DNA from: Clostridia bacterium
Lineage (GTDB): Bacteria > Bacillota > Clostridia > UMGS1883
DNA length: 58,948 bases
NCBI GenBank assembly: GCA_017505525.1
Contig: JAFVPB010000066.1
Location: 1-58,948 of the forward strand
Direction: 5' to 3'
Below are positions 8,452 to 17,086 of the stretch, in pieces. The position numbers were made by a program, and so were the translations under genes. The first letter of the stretch is position 1. Every line of letters starts with the position of its first letter. Under the pieces are notes generated by a model. That model ran no database searches, had not been told where the DNA came from, and was given only the letters and a program-made list of their open reading frames with translations.

Positions 8452-9708
8452 TTTCTTTTCGGTTATTGTAACTTTGCAGACAGTGCCACAGAGTGCACTG
8501 TCTGCTTTTGTATATACTCTTAAATAATTTTTGGTAAGCCCCTCGATGTAGTTTTCGCTTGTTTGTTCAAACAGAACTTCGGCTTCCTTTCCGATGAAGG
8601 AGCGCTCGTAAGCGTCGCCGATTTCTTGTTCAAGCTTGCCTAAAATTTTAGCCCTCTCTTCACGGAGAGAAAGCGGGAGCTGAGGCATAAGGGCTGCGGC
8701 AGTGCCGCTTCTTTCAGAATAAGGGAAGACGTGCACCTTTAAAAAGTTTGCCTTTTTAACAAATTCTAAGGTTTCATTGAATTCTTCTTCCGTTTCTTCG
8801 GGGAAACCGCAGATAATATCGGTTGTTATAGAAGCATCGGGCATAGCCTTTCTTATCTTATTAAGCACCTCCATATATTCATCGGGGGTGTATTTTCTGT
8901 TCATTCTTTTAAGTACCGTTTTGCTACCGCTTTGAAGCGAAATATGAAAATGGCGGCAGATTTTTTCGTTTTCTGAAAGAAATTTTATAAAATCATCTGT
9001 AAAAGCGCGCGGGTCGATACTGCTTAAGCGTATACGCGTAATCCCCGAAACATCACTTACATTTTTAATCACATCGGAAAGAGAAGTATCGCAGTTTAAA
9101 TCTTTTCCGTAGGAAGCAACGCTTATCCCCGTTAAAACAACCTCGCAAAAGCCTTTTTCAGAAAGAGATTTTGCTTCTTTTATAATGTTTTCCATTTTTC
9201 TCGAGCGTACAGGTCCGCGGGCATAGGGGATGATGCAGTAGGAACAGAAATTGTTGCATCCGTCCTGAATTTTTATATATGCGCGTGTGCGCTCAATTTC
9301 GCCCTCGGCTTCAAGCTCTTCATAATATTTCTCTTTTAAAATATCGCGAAGTATATCCACGTTTTCGCCTTTGCGAACGGCATCAACCATATCGGCAATT
9401 TTATGGCGGTCGCTTGTTCCGATAACTAAATCAACCTCGCTCATTTTCTTTATTTCTTCCTGCCTTGTCTGGGCATAGCATCCTGTGGCTACAACTATTG
9501 CATCGGGATTAAGCTTCTTTGCGCGGCGAAGCATTTTGCGGCTTTTCCTGTCGCCAATGTTGGTAACAGAGCACGTGTTTACAACATACACGTCGCAGAT
9601 TTCATCGAAAGAGCCAATTGAGTAACCCTTATCGCGGAAAATTTTAGCGTAGCAATCTGATTCGTATTGATTTACCTTGCAGCCAAGTGAACAAAAAGCA
9701 ACTTTCAT
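8413..9708 (-). CDS. mtaB: tRNA t6A37 methylthiotransferase MtaB
   Basis: A 431-residue radical SAM methylthiotransferase. The N-terminal UPF0004 domain has CSLGCKVNQYES, and cysteines near residues 10, 46 and 77 should bind the auxiliary cluster. The radical SAM motif CNNFCSYC lies near residue 150, and a TRAM-like RNA-binding segment ends the protein. The 'LGCKVNQYES' form with this length fits MtaB, which converts t6A37 to ms2t6A37, better than MiaB or RimO. It overlaps the upstream Nudix gene by one base, so the operon is tight. Confidence 0.9.
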   Translation of the reverse strand: MKVAFCSLGCKVNQYESDCYAKIFRDKGYSIGSFDEICDVYVVNTCSVTNIGDRKSRKMLRRAKKLNPDAIVVATGCYAQTRQEEIKKMSEVDLVIGTSDRHKIADMVDAVRKGENVDILRDILKEKYYEELEAEGEIERTRAYIKIQDGCNNFCSYCIIPYARGPVRSRKMENIIKEAKSLSEKGFCEVVLTGISVASYGKDLNCDTSLSDVIKNVSDVSGITRIRLSSIDPRAFTDDFIKFLSENEKICRHFHISLQSGSKTVLKRMNRKYTPDEYMEVLNKIRKAMPDASITTDIICGFPEETEEEFNETLEFVKKANFLKVHVFPYSERSGTAAALMPQLPLSLREERAKILGKLEQEIGDAYERSFIGKEAEVLFEQTSENYIEGLTKNYLRVYTKADSALCGTVCKVTITEKKSGKLFGSLITHL

Positions 9709-10253
9709 TATATCAGTCCTCTGTTTTTCATTTCATTAGCCTTTAATAGTGCAACGCACGTTTTGGCATCGTTTATTTCTCCTGATAAAACTTTGTCAAC
9801 CAGTTTTTCAAGAGGCTCAGCTTCAAGCTCAATAAATTCATCTTCATCAGGATTTTTTGTGCCTTTATAAAGATTGCGCGCAAGATAAAGATGAATTATC
9901 TCGGTGCAAAAACCGGGGGTGGGATATATTTTGCCAAGTGAGATATATTCCTTTGCGCAAAGGCCTGTTTCTTCTTCAAGCTCGCGCTTTCCGCACTCAA
10001 GCGGGTCTTCCCCTTTTATAAGCTTACCTGCAGGAAGCTCGTAAAGAAGTGATGTAAACGGATGGCGGTATTGCCATTCCATAATTACGTTTCCATTTTC
10101 GTCGAGAGGAAGAATACACACTCCGCCGGGATGCTCAACTATTTCGCGCGTTGCGCTGTTGCCCGATGGTGTTGTTACTGTGTCGACTCGAAGCTTTATT
10201 ACTTCTCCGTCGAATATTTTCTTTTGTGAGAGTGTTGTTTCGTTTAAATCCAT
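9708..10253 (-). CDS. Nudix hydrolase, ADP-ribose pyrophosphatase type
   Basis: A 181-residue protein with a full Nudix box (G-x5-E-x7-REL-x-EE-x-G, residues ~75-97, around CGKRELEEETGL) preceded by LLYELPAGK, typical of the ADP-ribose pyrophosphatase/NudF group. It should hydrolyse ADP-ribose or a related nucleotide diphosphate in the cytoplasm. It lies 4 bases after the methyltransferase gene and overlaps mtaB by one base. The exact substrate is inferred from the family. Confidence 0.87.
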   Translation of the reverse strand: MDLNETTLSQKKIFDGEVIKLRVDTVTTPSGNSATREIVEHPGGVCILPLDENGNVIMEWQYRHPFTSLLYELPAGKLIKGEDPLECGKRELEEETGLCAKEYISLGKIYPTPGFCTEIIHLYLARNLYKGTKNPDEDEFIELEAEPLEKLVDKVLSGEINDAKTCVALLKANEMKNRGLI

Positions 10254-10257
10254 TTGT

Positions 10258-11388
10258 CTACTCCAAATCTATTAAAGTTTCAAGCTTGGGATTAATTCCA
10301 AGCATTTCTTTTAATTTAAAATAATCTTTTTTTGCCGTTTCCTGATTTTTACCGTCTTTAAACGCTCGTATAAGCAAATTCTTCGGTGTTTCAACAGGGG
10401 AAATATATTCCTGGGCAACCACACTGTAGCCTTTTGCTTCAAGTAGCAGGCAACGGATAGAATCTGTAAGTAAATCTGCCTGACGTGCCTTGAATATCCC
10501 GTGCTTTAAAAGGGGAGAAAAAGGCTCGTATGAATATTGGCTGAGAAGCTCCTTGTGGCAGCAAGGAACGGCAAAAATTGCCTTTGCACCCGAATTAATT
10601 CCCGCTGCTATTGCAAGGTCGGTTGCAGTGTCGCACGCGTGGAGGCTGATAACTATATCGGGGTTTTTCTCTAATACAAAATCGTTAAGGTCGGCTCTTA
10701 TAAAAGTCATATTAGAATATCCAAGATTTTGTGCACTGCGTTTTGAAGCGTCGATTACAGTTTGTGCATAATCAACGCCCGTAACGTGGCAATCCTTTTT
10801 CAGTACATCGCGAAGATAGTAGTTAAGAGCAAACGAAAGATAGCTCTTTCCGCAGGCACAATCAAGCACTTCTATTTTTCCGTTAAGGCGCGATAAATAG
10901 TCGGCACAAAGCTCAACAAAATGGTCGATTTGATTGTATTTTCTTATCATATCGTTTTTGATTTTTCCGTTTTGCCCCATAATGCCTATTTCTTTAAGCA
11001 AATCATTTGCTTTTGGTGGTGCAATTAAATACTCTCTTGTGCCAACAGTGGCGGTAGCAGATTCTGTGGACACCGCGCTATCCTCGTATTTCAGCGTAAC
11101 GTTTTTATTGTCGGCAAGGATAATTGCATTTGTGCCTCTTTCGCGGTATATCATACGCATCGAATCGTACTCTTGTGCCAAAGAAGAAATATCCTTCCAG
11201 TTAAAGATGTTTTTTGCCCCGCCATAGGTTATATAAAGAGTTTCTTCCTCTTTTTTTACTTTTGCGGGGAAATCTTTTGTGCCTGATTTAAAGGTTATTT
11301 CAATTTCCTTAAAATATTCACCGTTTCCGTAACGCGATTTAAGCATTTCAATATAAAAATTTAATTTGTTGAGTGATGAAGAATTCAT
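10258..11388 (-). CDS. SAM-dependent methyltransferase (METTL25-like domain)
   Basis: A 376-residue protein. The C-terminal half holds a Rossmann-type methyltransferase: motif I is VLDCACGKSYLSFALNYYL, followed by VTGVDYAQ, and IVISLHACDTATDLAI with AVPCCHKEL resembles the methyltransferase-25 domain group. The first ~150 residues are a separate domain I do not recognise. The target, probably RNA or protein, is not shown. AAGGAG lies 5 bases before the ATG. It is first gene of the operon with the Nudix gene and mtaB. Its promoter is AT-rich and not clear. Confidence 0.78.
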   Translation of the reverse strand: MNSSSLNKLNFYIEMLKSRYGNGEYFKEIEITFKSGTKDFPAKVKKEEETLYITYGGAKNIFNWKDISSLAQEYDSMRMIYRERGTNAIILADNKNVTLKYEDSAVSTESATATVGTREYLIAPPKANDLLKEIGIMGQNGKIKNDMIRKYNQIDHFVELCADYLSRLNGKIEVLDCACGKSYLSFALNYYLRDVLKKDCHVTGVDYAQTVIDASKRSAQNLGYSNMTFIRADLNDFVLEKNPDIVISLHACDTATDLAIAAGINSGAKAIFAVPCCHKELLSQYSYEPFSPLLKHGIFKARQADLLTDSIRCLLLEAKGYSVVAQEYISPVETPKNLLIRAFKDGKNQETAKKDYFKLKEMLGINPKLETLIDLE

Positions 11389-11460
11389 AATAACTCCTTA
11401 GGTTTCATTCGATAATATCATTAGTTTACTACATTATAAGCTTTTTTTCAAATTTTTTTT

Positions 11461-11509
11461 AAACTATTTACAAAAAAGTGTAGATTTTTTTTGTGAAATA
11501 GTTTATAAT
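11461..11509 (+). promoter_or_regulatory. Inverted-repeat operator overlapping the Lrp-type gene promoter
   Basis: The left arm at 11461-11477 (AAACTATTTACAAAAAA) is mirrored by 11487-11504, with one extra base in the right arm. A perfect TATAAT (11504-11509) abuts the right arm, so a protein bound here would cover the core promoter. Autoregulation by the downstream Lrp/AsnC protein is the simplest inference. Confidence 0.6.
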
Positions 11510-11535
11510 AGAAAAAATATAATGGGGGTATGTAT

Positions 11536-12018
11536 ATGAAAAACGAAATATTATCTCTGCTTGAACAAGACAGCCGTCTTACTGCGGAAAAAATAGCGAT
11601 TATGTTAAATGCAGAAAAAGGACAGGTGGAAAAAATCATAAAAGAGCTTGAAGAAGAAAATATAATTCTCGGATATAAAACTCTTGTTAACTGGGAAAAT
11701 ACAAACAGGGAAACAACTGTTGCCCATATTGAACTTAAAATCACGCCTCAGCGTGGTGGCGGTTTTGATACTATTGCAGAAAGAATCTACCGTTTTCCAC
11801 AGGTTAAATCAGTAACGCTTATGTCGGGCACTTACGATTTGCTGGTAACGGTTGAGGGAAAAAGCCTTAAGGATGTTGCAATGTTTGTATCGCAAAGGCT
11901 TGCACCTATGGAAACTGTTGTTTCAACAAGCACACATTTCGAGCTTAAAACATACAAGAAAGACGGAATAATCTTTACTGAAAAAGAAGTAGATAACCGA
12001 GAGGTAATAAGTATATGA
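11536..12018 (+). CDS. Lrp/AsnC family transcriptional regulator (AlaR-like)
   Basis: A 160-residue protein. An N-terminal winged HTH of the AsnC type (MKNEILSLLEQDSRLTAEKIAIML) is followed by a RAM ligand-binding domain (residues ~65-145). GGGGGT is spaced correctly for the ATG at 11536 rather than the ATG at 11530. The gene overlaps the start of a class I aminotransferase by 4 bases. The same pair occurs in Bacillus subtilis as alaR-alaT, so an amino-acid-responsive activator of that aminotransferase is likely. A large inverted repeat covers its promoter. Confidence 0.87.
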   Translation: MKNEILSLLEQDSRLTAEKIAIMLNAEKGQVEKIIKELEEENIILGYKTLVNWENTNRETTVAHIELKITPQRGGGFDTIAERIYRFPQVKSVTLMSGTYDLLVTVEGKSLKDVAMFVSQRLAPMETVVSTSTHFELKTYKKDGIIFTEKEVDNREVISI

Positions 12019-13190
12019 TGAACTATCAGGAACTTATTTCTCCGCACATACAAGCCATCGCACCATCGGGAATCCGTAAATTTTTTGATATAGCGGCAGA
12101 AATGAAGGATGCAATATCTCTTGGCGTGGGCGAGCCCGATTTTGTAACGCCGTGGGTTGTGCGCGAGGCAGGTATATACTCGCTTGAAAAAGGGCACACA
12201 CATTATACTGCAAACCGTGGTATAAGCGAGTTGCGCGAAGAAATTTCAATTTACTTAAAAAGAAAATACAATCTTACATACGATGCAAAAGAAGAAATTC
12301 TTGTAACGGTTGGCGGAAGCGAGGCTATTGATTTACTTATAAGAGCAATAATTTCGCACGGGGACGAGGTTTTAATTCCCGAGCCAAGCTTTGTTTGCTA
12401 CAAACCCTGCACACTTATGGCAGGCGGAACTCCCGTTACAATAACAACAGAGGAAAAAGATAATTTCAAGCTTACACCAGAAAAGCTGCTTGAAAAGATA
12501 ACTGATAAATCAAAGCTTCTGGTGCTTCCTTTCCCCAATAACCCCACAGGGGCAGTAATGGAAAGGGAAGACCTTGAAAAGATTGCCAAAATTGTAAAAG
12601 AGCACGATTTATTTGTTTTGTCAGACGAAATCTACAGCGAGCTTAACTACAGTGGCGAGCACGTTTCCTTTGCATCGCTTGACGGGATGAGTGAAAGAAC
12701 TGTTACTGTAAATGGTTTCAGTAAGGCTTTTGCTATGACAGGTTGGCGCCTTGGATACGCTTGCGGACCAAAAGAGGTTATCGCTGCAATGACGAAAATT
12801 CATCAGTACGGCATTATGAGTGCTCCCACAACGAGCCAGTTCGCTGCAGTTGAGGCACTTCGCTCGTGCGATGACGACGTGGAGTATATGGTTAACGAAT
12901 ACAACCACCGCCGCCGTATTCTGGTGGACGGATTCAGAAAAATGGGTCTTCCGTGCTTCGAGCCGCTTGGCGCGTTTTACGTTTTCCCAAATATTACGCC
13001 CACAGGCTTTACAAGCGAGGAATTTGCAACAAATCTTCTGTATGAAAAGAAAGTTGCAGTTGTTCCGGGAACGGCATTTGGCGAGTGCGGCGAAGGCTTT
13101 GTAAGGTGTAGCTACGCCTACAGTGTTAAGAGCATTGAAACGGCTCTTGAAAGAATCGGCGAATTTGTAGCAGAGCATACTAAAAAATAA
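12015..13190 (+). CDS. PLP-dependent class I aminotransferase (AlaT/PatA-like)
   Basis: A 391-residue fold-type I aminotransferase. The PLP lysine is in VNGFSKAFAMTGWRLGY (residue ~240), and FPNNPTGAV and RCSYAYS near the C-terminus complete the active site. Family members move amino groups between alanine, aspartate or aromatic amino acids and 2-oxo acids. The partner Lrp-type gene suggests alanine transaminase, but substrate cannot be read from the sequence. It overlaps the regulator gene by 4 bases (ATGATGA), so translation is probably coupled. Confidence 0.85.
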   Translation: MMNYQELISPHIQAIAPSGIRKFFDIAAEMKDAISLGVGEPDFVTPWVVREAGIYSLEKGHTHYTANRGISELREEISIYLKRKYNLTYDAKEEILVTVGGSEAIDLLIRAIISHGDEVLIPEPSFVCYKPCTLMAGGTPVTITTEEKDNFKLTPEKLLEKITDKSKLLVLPFPNNPTGAVMEREDLEKIAKIVKEHDLFVLSDEIYSELNYSGEHVSFASLDGMSERTVTVNGFSKAFAMTGWRLGYACGPKEVIAAMTKIHQYGIMSAPTTSQFAAVEALRSCDDDVEYMVNEYNHRRRILVDGFRKMGLPCFEPLGAFYVFPNITPTGFTSEEFATNLLYEKKVAVVPGTAFGECGEGFVRCSYAYSVKSIETALERIGEFVAEHTKK

Positions 13191-13210
13191 ATAAAAAAGC
13201 GCTTAATGTA

Positions 13211-13239
13211 TTGAAAAATGGCGTAAAATATTATATAAT
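13211..13239 (+). promoter_or_regulatory. Sigma-A promoter of guaB-fhs
   Basis: TTGAAA (13211-13216), a 17-base spacer and TATAAT (13234-13239), about 30 bases before the guaB start, with CGGAGG as ribosome binding site. Confidence 0.82.
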
Positions 13240-13268
13240 AAATAAAATTTACTAACGGAGGAAGAACT

Positions 13269-14771
13269 ATGGCTTTTTATTACAATGAACCATCACACAC
13301 ATTCAGTGAATATTTGCTTATACCGGGATATACCGGCAAGGATTGCATTCCGGCTAATGTCAGCTTGAAAACACCCCTTGTTAAATTCAAAAAAGGCGAA
13401 GAAAGTGCAATTACGCTTAATATACCTATGGTATCTGCTATAATGCAGTCTGTATCAAACGATACAATGGCAATAGCACTTGCTAAAGAAGGTGGTATAT
13501 CGTTTATTTACGGCTCTCAGTCGATTGAAGACGAGGCGGCAATGGTTGCGCGCGTTAAAAACTACAAGGCAGGTTTTGTTGTAAGCGATAGCAATCTTCG
13601 TCCCGACAATACTTTAAGAGATGTGCTTGACCTTTTTGAAAAAACAGGCCACAACACAATGGCAGTAACGGAAGACGGAACGGCACACGGCGTTCTTTTA
13701 GGTGTGGTTACAAGCCGCGACTACAGAGTGAGCAGAATGAGTGAAGATGTTAAGGTTAAAGAATTTATGACGCCTTTTGAAAGCCTCATCACAGCTCCCG
13801 AAAATACAACTCTTAAAGAAGCTAACGATATTATCTGGGAAAACAAGCTTAATTCTCTTCCAATAGTTAACGATAAGAAAGAGCTTAAGTATTTCGTATT
13901 CAGAAAAGACTATTCTTCACACAAGAGTAATCAGCGTGAAGTGCTCGATAGCCAGAAAAGATACGTTGTTGGTGCAGGTATCAACACTCTCGACTATGAA
14001 AAGAGAGTTCCCGCACTTGTAGAAGCAGGTGCCGATGTTTTATGTATCGACTCTTCTGAGGGCTACACAGCATGGCAGGCACAGACTATTGAATTTATCC
14101 GCAACAAATACGGCGACAGTGTTAAGGTTGGTGCAGGTAACGTTGTAGACCGCGACGGCTTCCTTTTCCTCGCAAAAGCAGGTGCCGATTTCATTAAAAT
14201 TGGTATTGGCGGCGGTTCAATCTGTATAACACGTGAGCAGAAGGGTATCGGCCGTGGTCAGGCAACAGCAGTAATCGAGGTTGCAGCGGCTCGTGATGAA
14301 TACTATAAGGAAACAGGTATTTATATTCCTCTTTGCTCTGACGGTGGTATTGTTCACGATTATCATATGACTCTTGCCCTTGCAATGGGTGCAGATTTCC
14401 TTATGCTCGGCAGATACTTTGCACGTTTCGATGAAAGCCCCACAACAAAGCTCAACATTAACGGAACATACGTTAAGGAATACTGGGGAGAAGGTTCTAA
14501 CCGTGCACGTAACTGGCAGCGTTACGACCTTGGCGGTAAAACAAAGCTTTCATTTGAAGAGGGCGTAGATTCATACGTTGTTTATGCAGGTTCTCTTCAC
14601 GATAACGTTGAAAAGAGCCTTTATAAAGTTTCTTCAACAATGTGTAACTGCGGTGTGCTTACAATTCCTGAACTTCAGGAAAAGGCAAAGATAACTCTTG
14701 TATCGTCTACAAGTATTATCGAGGGCGGTTATCACGATGTTATGCTTAAAACAAGCAACAGGAAGGACTGA
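13269..14771 (+). CDS. guaB: IMP dehydrogenase, parabasalid-like type
   Basis: A 500-residue TIM-barrel enzyme with an inserted CBS pair (residues ~95-220). It oxidises IMP to XMP with NAD+, the committed step of GMP synthesis. The catalytic loop is [13 protein letters not shown] with the cysteine at residue 319, and the mobile flap is [17 protein letters not shown]. Usual bacterial GuaB proteins are shorter, with the cysteine near 305 and different flap residues. The YYNEPSHTF start, Cys319 and flap match the Tritrichomonas foetus enzyme as I remember it. It is five bases upstream of fhs, and a consensus promoter precedes it. Confidence 0.95.
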   Translation: MAFYYNEPSHTFSEYLLIPGYTGKDCIPANVSLKTPLVKFKKGEESAITLNIPMVSAIMQSVSNDTMAIALAKEGGISFIYGSQSIEDEAAMVARVKNYKAGFVVSDSNLRPDNTLRDVLDLFEKTGHNTMAVTEDGTAHGVLLGVVTSRDYRVSRMSEDVKVKEFMTPFESLITAPENTTLKEANDIIWENKLNSLPIVNDKKELKYFVFRKDYSSHKSNQREVLDSQKRYVVGAGINTLDYEKRVPALVEAGADVLCIDSSEGYTAWQAQTIEFIRNKYGDSVKVGAGNVVDRDGFLFLAKAGADFIKIGIGGGSICITREQKGIGRGQATAVIEVAAARDEYYKETGIYIPLCSDGGIVHDYHMTLALAMGADFLMLGRYFARFDESPTTKLNINGTYVKEYWGEGSNRARNWQRYDLGGKTKLSFEEGVDSYVVYAGSLHDNVEKSLYKVSSTMCNCGVLTIPELQEKAKITLVSSTSIIEGGYHDVMLKTSNRKD

Positions 14772-14776
14772 TAAAG

Positions 14777-16447
14777 TTGTATAAAAGCGATATTGAAATA
14801 GCTCAGTCGGTTGAAATGAAGCCTATAACTGAAATTGCAGAATTAGCAGGCGTAAGTGCAGACTATCTTGAGCATTATGGAAAATATAAAGCTAAAATCG
14901 ACCTTTCGCTTCTTAATGAAACAGAAAGGAAAGACGGCAAGCTTGTTTTGGTAACGGCGATTACCCCCACCCCCGCGGGCGAGGGTAAAACCACCACCAC
15001 AATCGGCCTTGCCGACGGACTTAAAAAAATCGGCAAAAATGTTTCTGTTGCACTTCGCGAGCCATCTTTGGGCCCTGTTTTCGGTGTTAAAGGCGGTGCG
15101 GCAGGCGGCGGATACGCTCAGGTTGTGCCGATGGAGGATATTAATCTTCATTTCACAGGTGATTTCCACGCAATAGGTGCCGCAAACAATCTTCTTGCGG
15201 CTATGCTTGATAACCATATTTATCAGGGTAATGCCCTTAATATCGACCCAAGGCGTATAACATGGAAGCGTTGCGTTGATATGAACGACCGTCAGTTAAG
15301 ATTTGTAACCGACGGACTTGGAGGAAGAGTTAACGGTGTTCCGCGTGAAGATGGCTACGATATAACAGTTGCATCCGAAATTATGGCGGTGCTTTGCCTT
15401 TCTTCTTCAATCACAGATTTAAAAGAACGTCTTTCAAAAATCATTGTGGGCTACACCTACGACGAAAAGCCCGTTACTGCGGGCGAGCTTAATGCTCACG
15501 GCGCGATGACGGCTCTTTTAAAGGATGCAATCAAGCCAAACCTTGTGCAAACACTTGAGGGAACTCCTGCATTTGTTCATGGTGGACCGTTTGCAAATAT
15601 TGCGCACGGCTGTAACAGTGTGATTGCAACAAAAATGGCAATGAAATTTTCCGATTATGCCATAACTGAAGCAGGCTTCGGTGCAGACCTTGGAGCTGAA
15701 AAGTTCCTTGATATCAAGTGCCGTTGTGCTGATTTGAAACCCTCGGCAGTGGTTGTGGTTGCAACAGTGCGTGCTCTTAAAATGCATGGCGGTGTGCCTA
15801 AAACAGAGCTTGGAGAAGAAAATTTAGAAGCACTTGTTAAGGGCGTTCCGAATTTAATCAGGCATGTTTCAAATATTAAAAATGTTTATAAGCTTCCATC
15901 TGTGGTTGCAATAAATAAGTTCCCAACCGATACTGAAAGGGAAGTAGAGTTAATTATTGAAGAGTGCAAAAAGATTGGCATAAACGTTGTTCTTTCCGAT
16001 GTGTGGGCAAAAGGCGGCGACGGCGGAGTTGACCTTGCAAAAGAGGTTGTTCGTCTTTGTGAAGAAGAAAACGATTTCACATTCAGCTATGAAAGCGATT
16101 TAACTATCAATGAAAAGATAGAAGCAATAGTTAAAAAGGTTTACGGCGGCGACGGAATAAAGGTTGAAGCCAAGGCGCAAAAGGAAATTGATAAGCTTAC
16201 GGCTCTTGGCTTTGGAAATCTTCCCGTTTGTATGGCAAAAACGCAGTATAGCTTTTCAGATGACCCCACAAAGCTTGGAGCACCCGAAAACTTTACTGTT
16301 ACAGTGCGTAATGTTAAGGTTTCTGCAGGTGCAGGCTTTATAGTTGTTTTAACGGGCGAGATTATGACGATGCCCGGTCTTCCGAAAGTTCCCGCGGCAG
16401 AGAAAATCGATGTTGACGAGAACGGAAAGATAAGCGGATTGTTTTAA
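14777..16447 (+). CDS. fhs: Formate-tetrahydrofolate ligase
   Basis: A 556-residue protein of normal length. It begins YKSDIEIAQ and carries the P-loop [14 protein letters not shown] (residues ~60-75), both typical. It joins formate to THF with ATP, giving 10-formyl-THF for purine synthesis or one-carbon flow. The start codon is TTG: GGAAGG lies 9 bases upstream and no ATG or GTG fits the conserved N-terminus. It follows guaB by five bases, so purine synthesis and one-carbon supply share a promoter. Confidence 0.96.
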   Translation: MYKSDIEIAQSVEMKPITEIAELAGVSADYLEHYGKYKAKIDLSLLNETERKDGKLVLVTAITPTPAGEGKTTTTIGLADGLKKIGKNVSVALREPSLGPVFGVKGGAAGGGYAQVVPMEDINLHFTGDFHAIGAANNLLAAMLDNHIYQGNALNIDPRRITWKRCVDMNDRQLRFVTDGLGGRVNGVPREDGYDITVASEIMAVLCLSSSITDLKERLSKIIVGYTYDEKPVTAGELNAHGAMTALLKDAIKPNLVQTLEGTPAFVHGGPFANIAHGCNSVIATKMAMKFSDYAITEAGFGADLGAEKFLDIKCRCADLKPSAVVVVATVRALKMHGGVPKTELGEENLEALVKGVPNLIRHVSNIKNVYKLPSVVAINKFPTDTEREVELIIEECKKIGINVVLSDVWAKGGDGGVDLAKEVVRLCEEENDFTFSYESDLTINEKIEAIVKKVYGGDGIKVEAKAQKEIDKLTALGFGNLPVCMAKTQYSFSDDPTKLGAPENFTVTVRNVKVSAGAGFIVVLTGEIMTMPGLPKVPAAEKIDVDENGKISGLF

Positions 16448-16454
16448 TTAAAAA

Positions 16455-16482
16455 GAGGGTGTGTAAAAAATTACACACCCTC
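16455..16482. terminator. Hairpin after fhs
   Basis: A perfect 12-bp stem (GAGGGTGTGTAA / TTACACACCCTC, loop AAAA) directly after the fhs stop. It lacks a U tract on the plus side, so it could be a weak terminator or a 3'-end stabiliser. Confidence 0.65.
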
Positions 16483-16515
16483 TCGTTAAGAAAACAATAT
16501 AATTTTATAATATTT

Positions 16516-16574
16516 AAGTGAGTTCGAAACCATCCTCACTTCAGATTTTAAATCTGTAAATCAAAACTAAGGAG
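16516..16574 (+). promoter_or_regulatory. Candidate preQ1 riboswitch upstream of queT
   Basis: Stem AAGTGAG/CTCACTT (16516-16522 with 16535-16541) encloses a 12-base loop starting TTCG. An A-rich tail ends in CAAAACTAAGGAG, which carries the ribosome binding site. This is the layout of preQ1-I riboswitches: a short stem, a loop, and an A-rich tail that folds back as a pseudoknot and hides the SD. An additional hairpin, CAGATT/AATCTG (16542-16556), sits in the linker. The loop-tail pairing is only partial by eye, so the class is uncertain. The queT context is strong support. Confidence 0.6.
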
Positions 16575-16582
16575 AATTTAAT

Positions 16583-17053
16583 ATGAAAACAAAAAACGTT
16601 ACTTATGCTGCTTTAATTGCGGCAATTTATGTGGTGCTTACGTATGCGGCAAATCTTTTTGGCCTTGCAAGCGGAGCAATCCAGGTAAGAATATCAGAGG
16701 CGCTCTGCGTTCTTCCTGCATTTACCCCTGCAGCAATTCCCGGGCTTTTTATAGGCTGCTTTGTTAGCAATCTTCTAACGGGATGCGCTCTTTGGGATGT
16801 GGTGTTTGGAAGCGTTGCAACGCTTCTTGGTGCATTGGGCACTTATTACTTTGGAAAGAGTAAATATCTTGCCCCAATATTTCCGATAGCGGCAAACACA
16901 GTGATAGTTCCGTTTGTGCTTAAATATGTGTATATGCTGAACGATTCGGTGTGGTATTTGGTGCTTACAGTGTTTATAGGAGAGGTTATTTCTTGCGGAA
17001 TACTGGGAGCAATCCTCTACAACATAGTGAAAAAAAGCAACGTGATAAAGTGA
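16583..17053 (+). CDS. queT: QueT family queuosine-precursor transporter
   Basis: A 156-residue membrane protein with five or six helices, beginning MKTKNVTYAALIAAIYVVLTY. The family signature GAIQVRISEALCVLPAFTP lies near residues 31-50. QueT proteins are S-component-type importers of preQ1 or a related queuosine precursor and probably use a shared ECF module; EcfA1A2T genes lie at 52.1-54.6 kb. The candidate preQ1 riboswitch before it fits this role. A strong terminator follows. Confidence 0.9.
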   Translation: MKTKNVTYAALIAAIYVVLTYAANLFGLASGAIQVRISEALCVLPAFTPAAIPGLFIGCFVSNLLTGCALWDVVFGSVATLLGALGTYYFGKSKYLAPIFPIAANTVIVPFVLKYVYMLNDSVWYLVLTVFIGEVISCGILGAILYNIVKKSNVIK

Positions 17054-17086
17054 AAAAATACCGTAGCTTATGCTACGGTATTTTTT
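17053..17086. terminator. Bidirectional terminator between queT and prfB
   Basis: A 15-bp perfect stem with A and T runs on the outside (AAAAAATACCGTAGC / GCTACGGTATTTTTT, 4-base loop). It serves the convergent genes queT and prfB, and overlaps the last bases of both. Confidence 0.92.

Noticed and set aside
12621-13178. 185-codon minus-strand frame inside the aminotransferase gene
   Set aside because: Shadow frame: the plus strand has the full PLP enzyme with all motifs, and the minus frame has no start signal or known domain.
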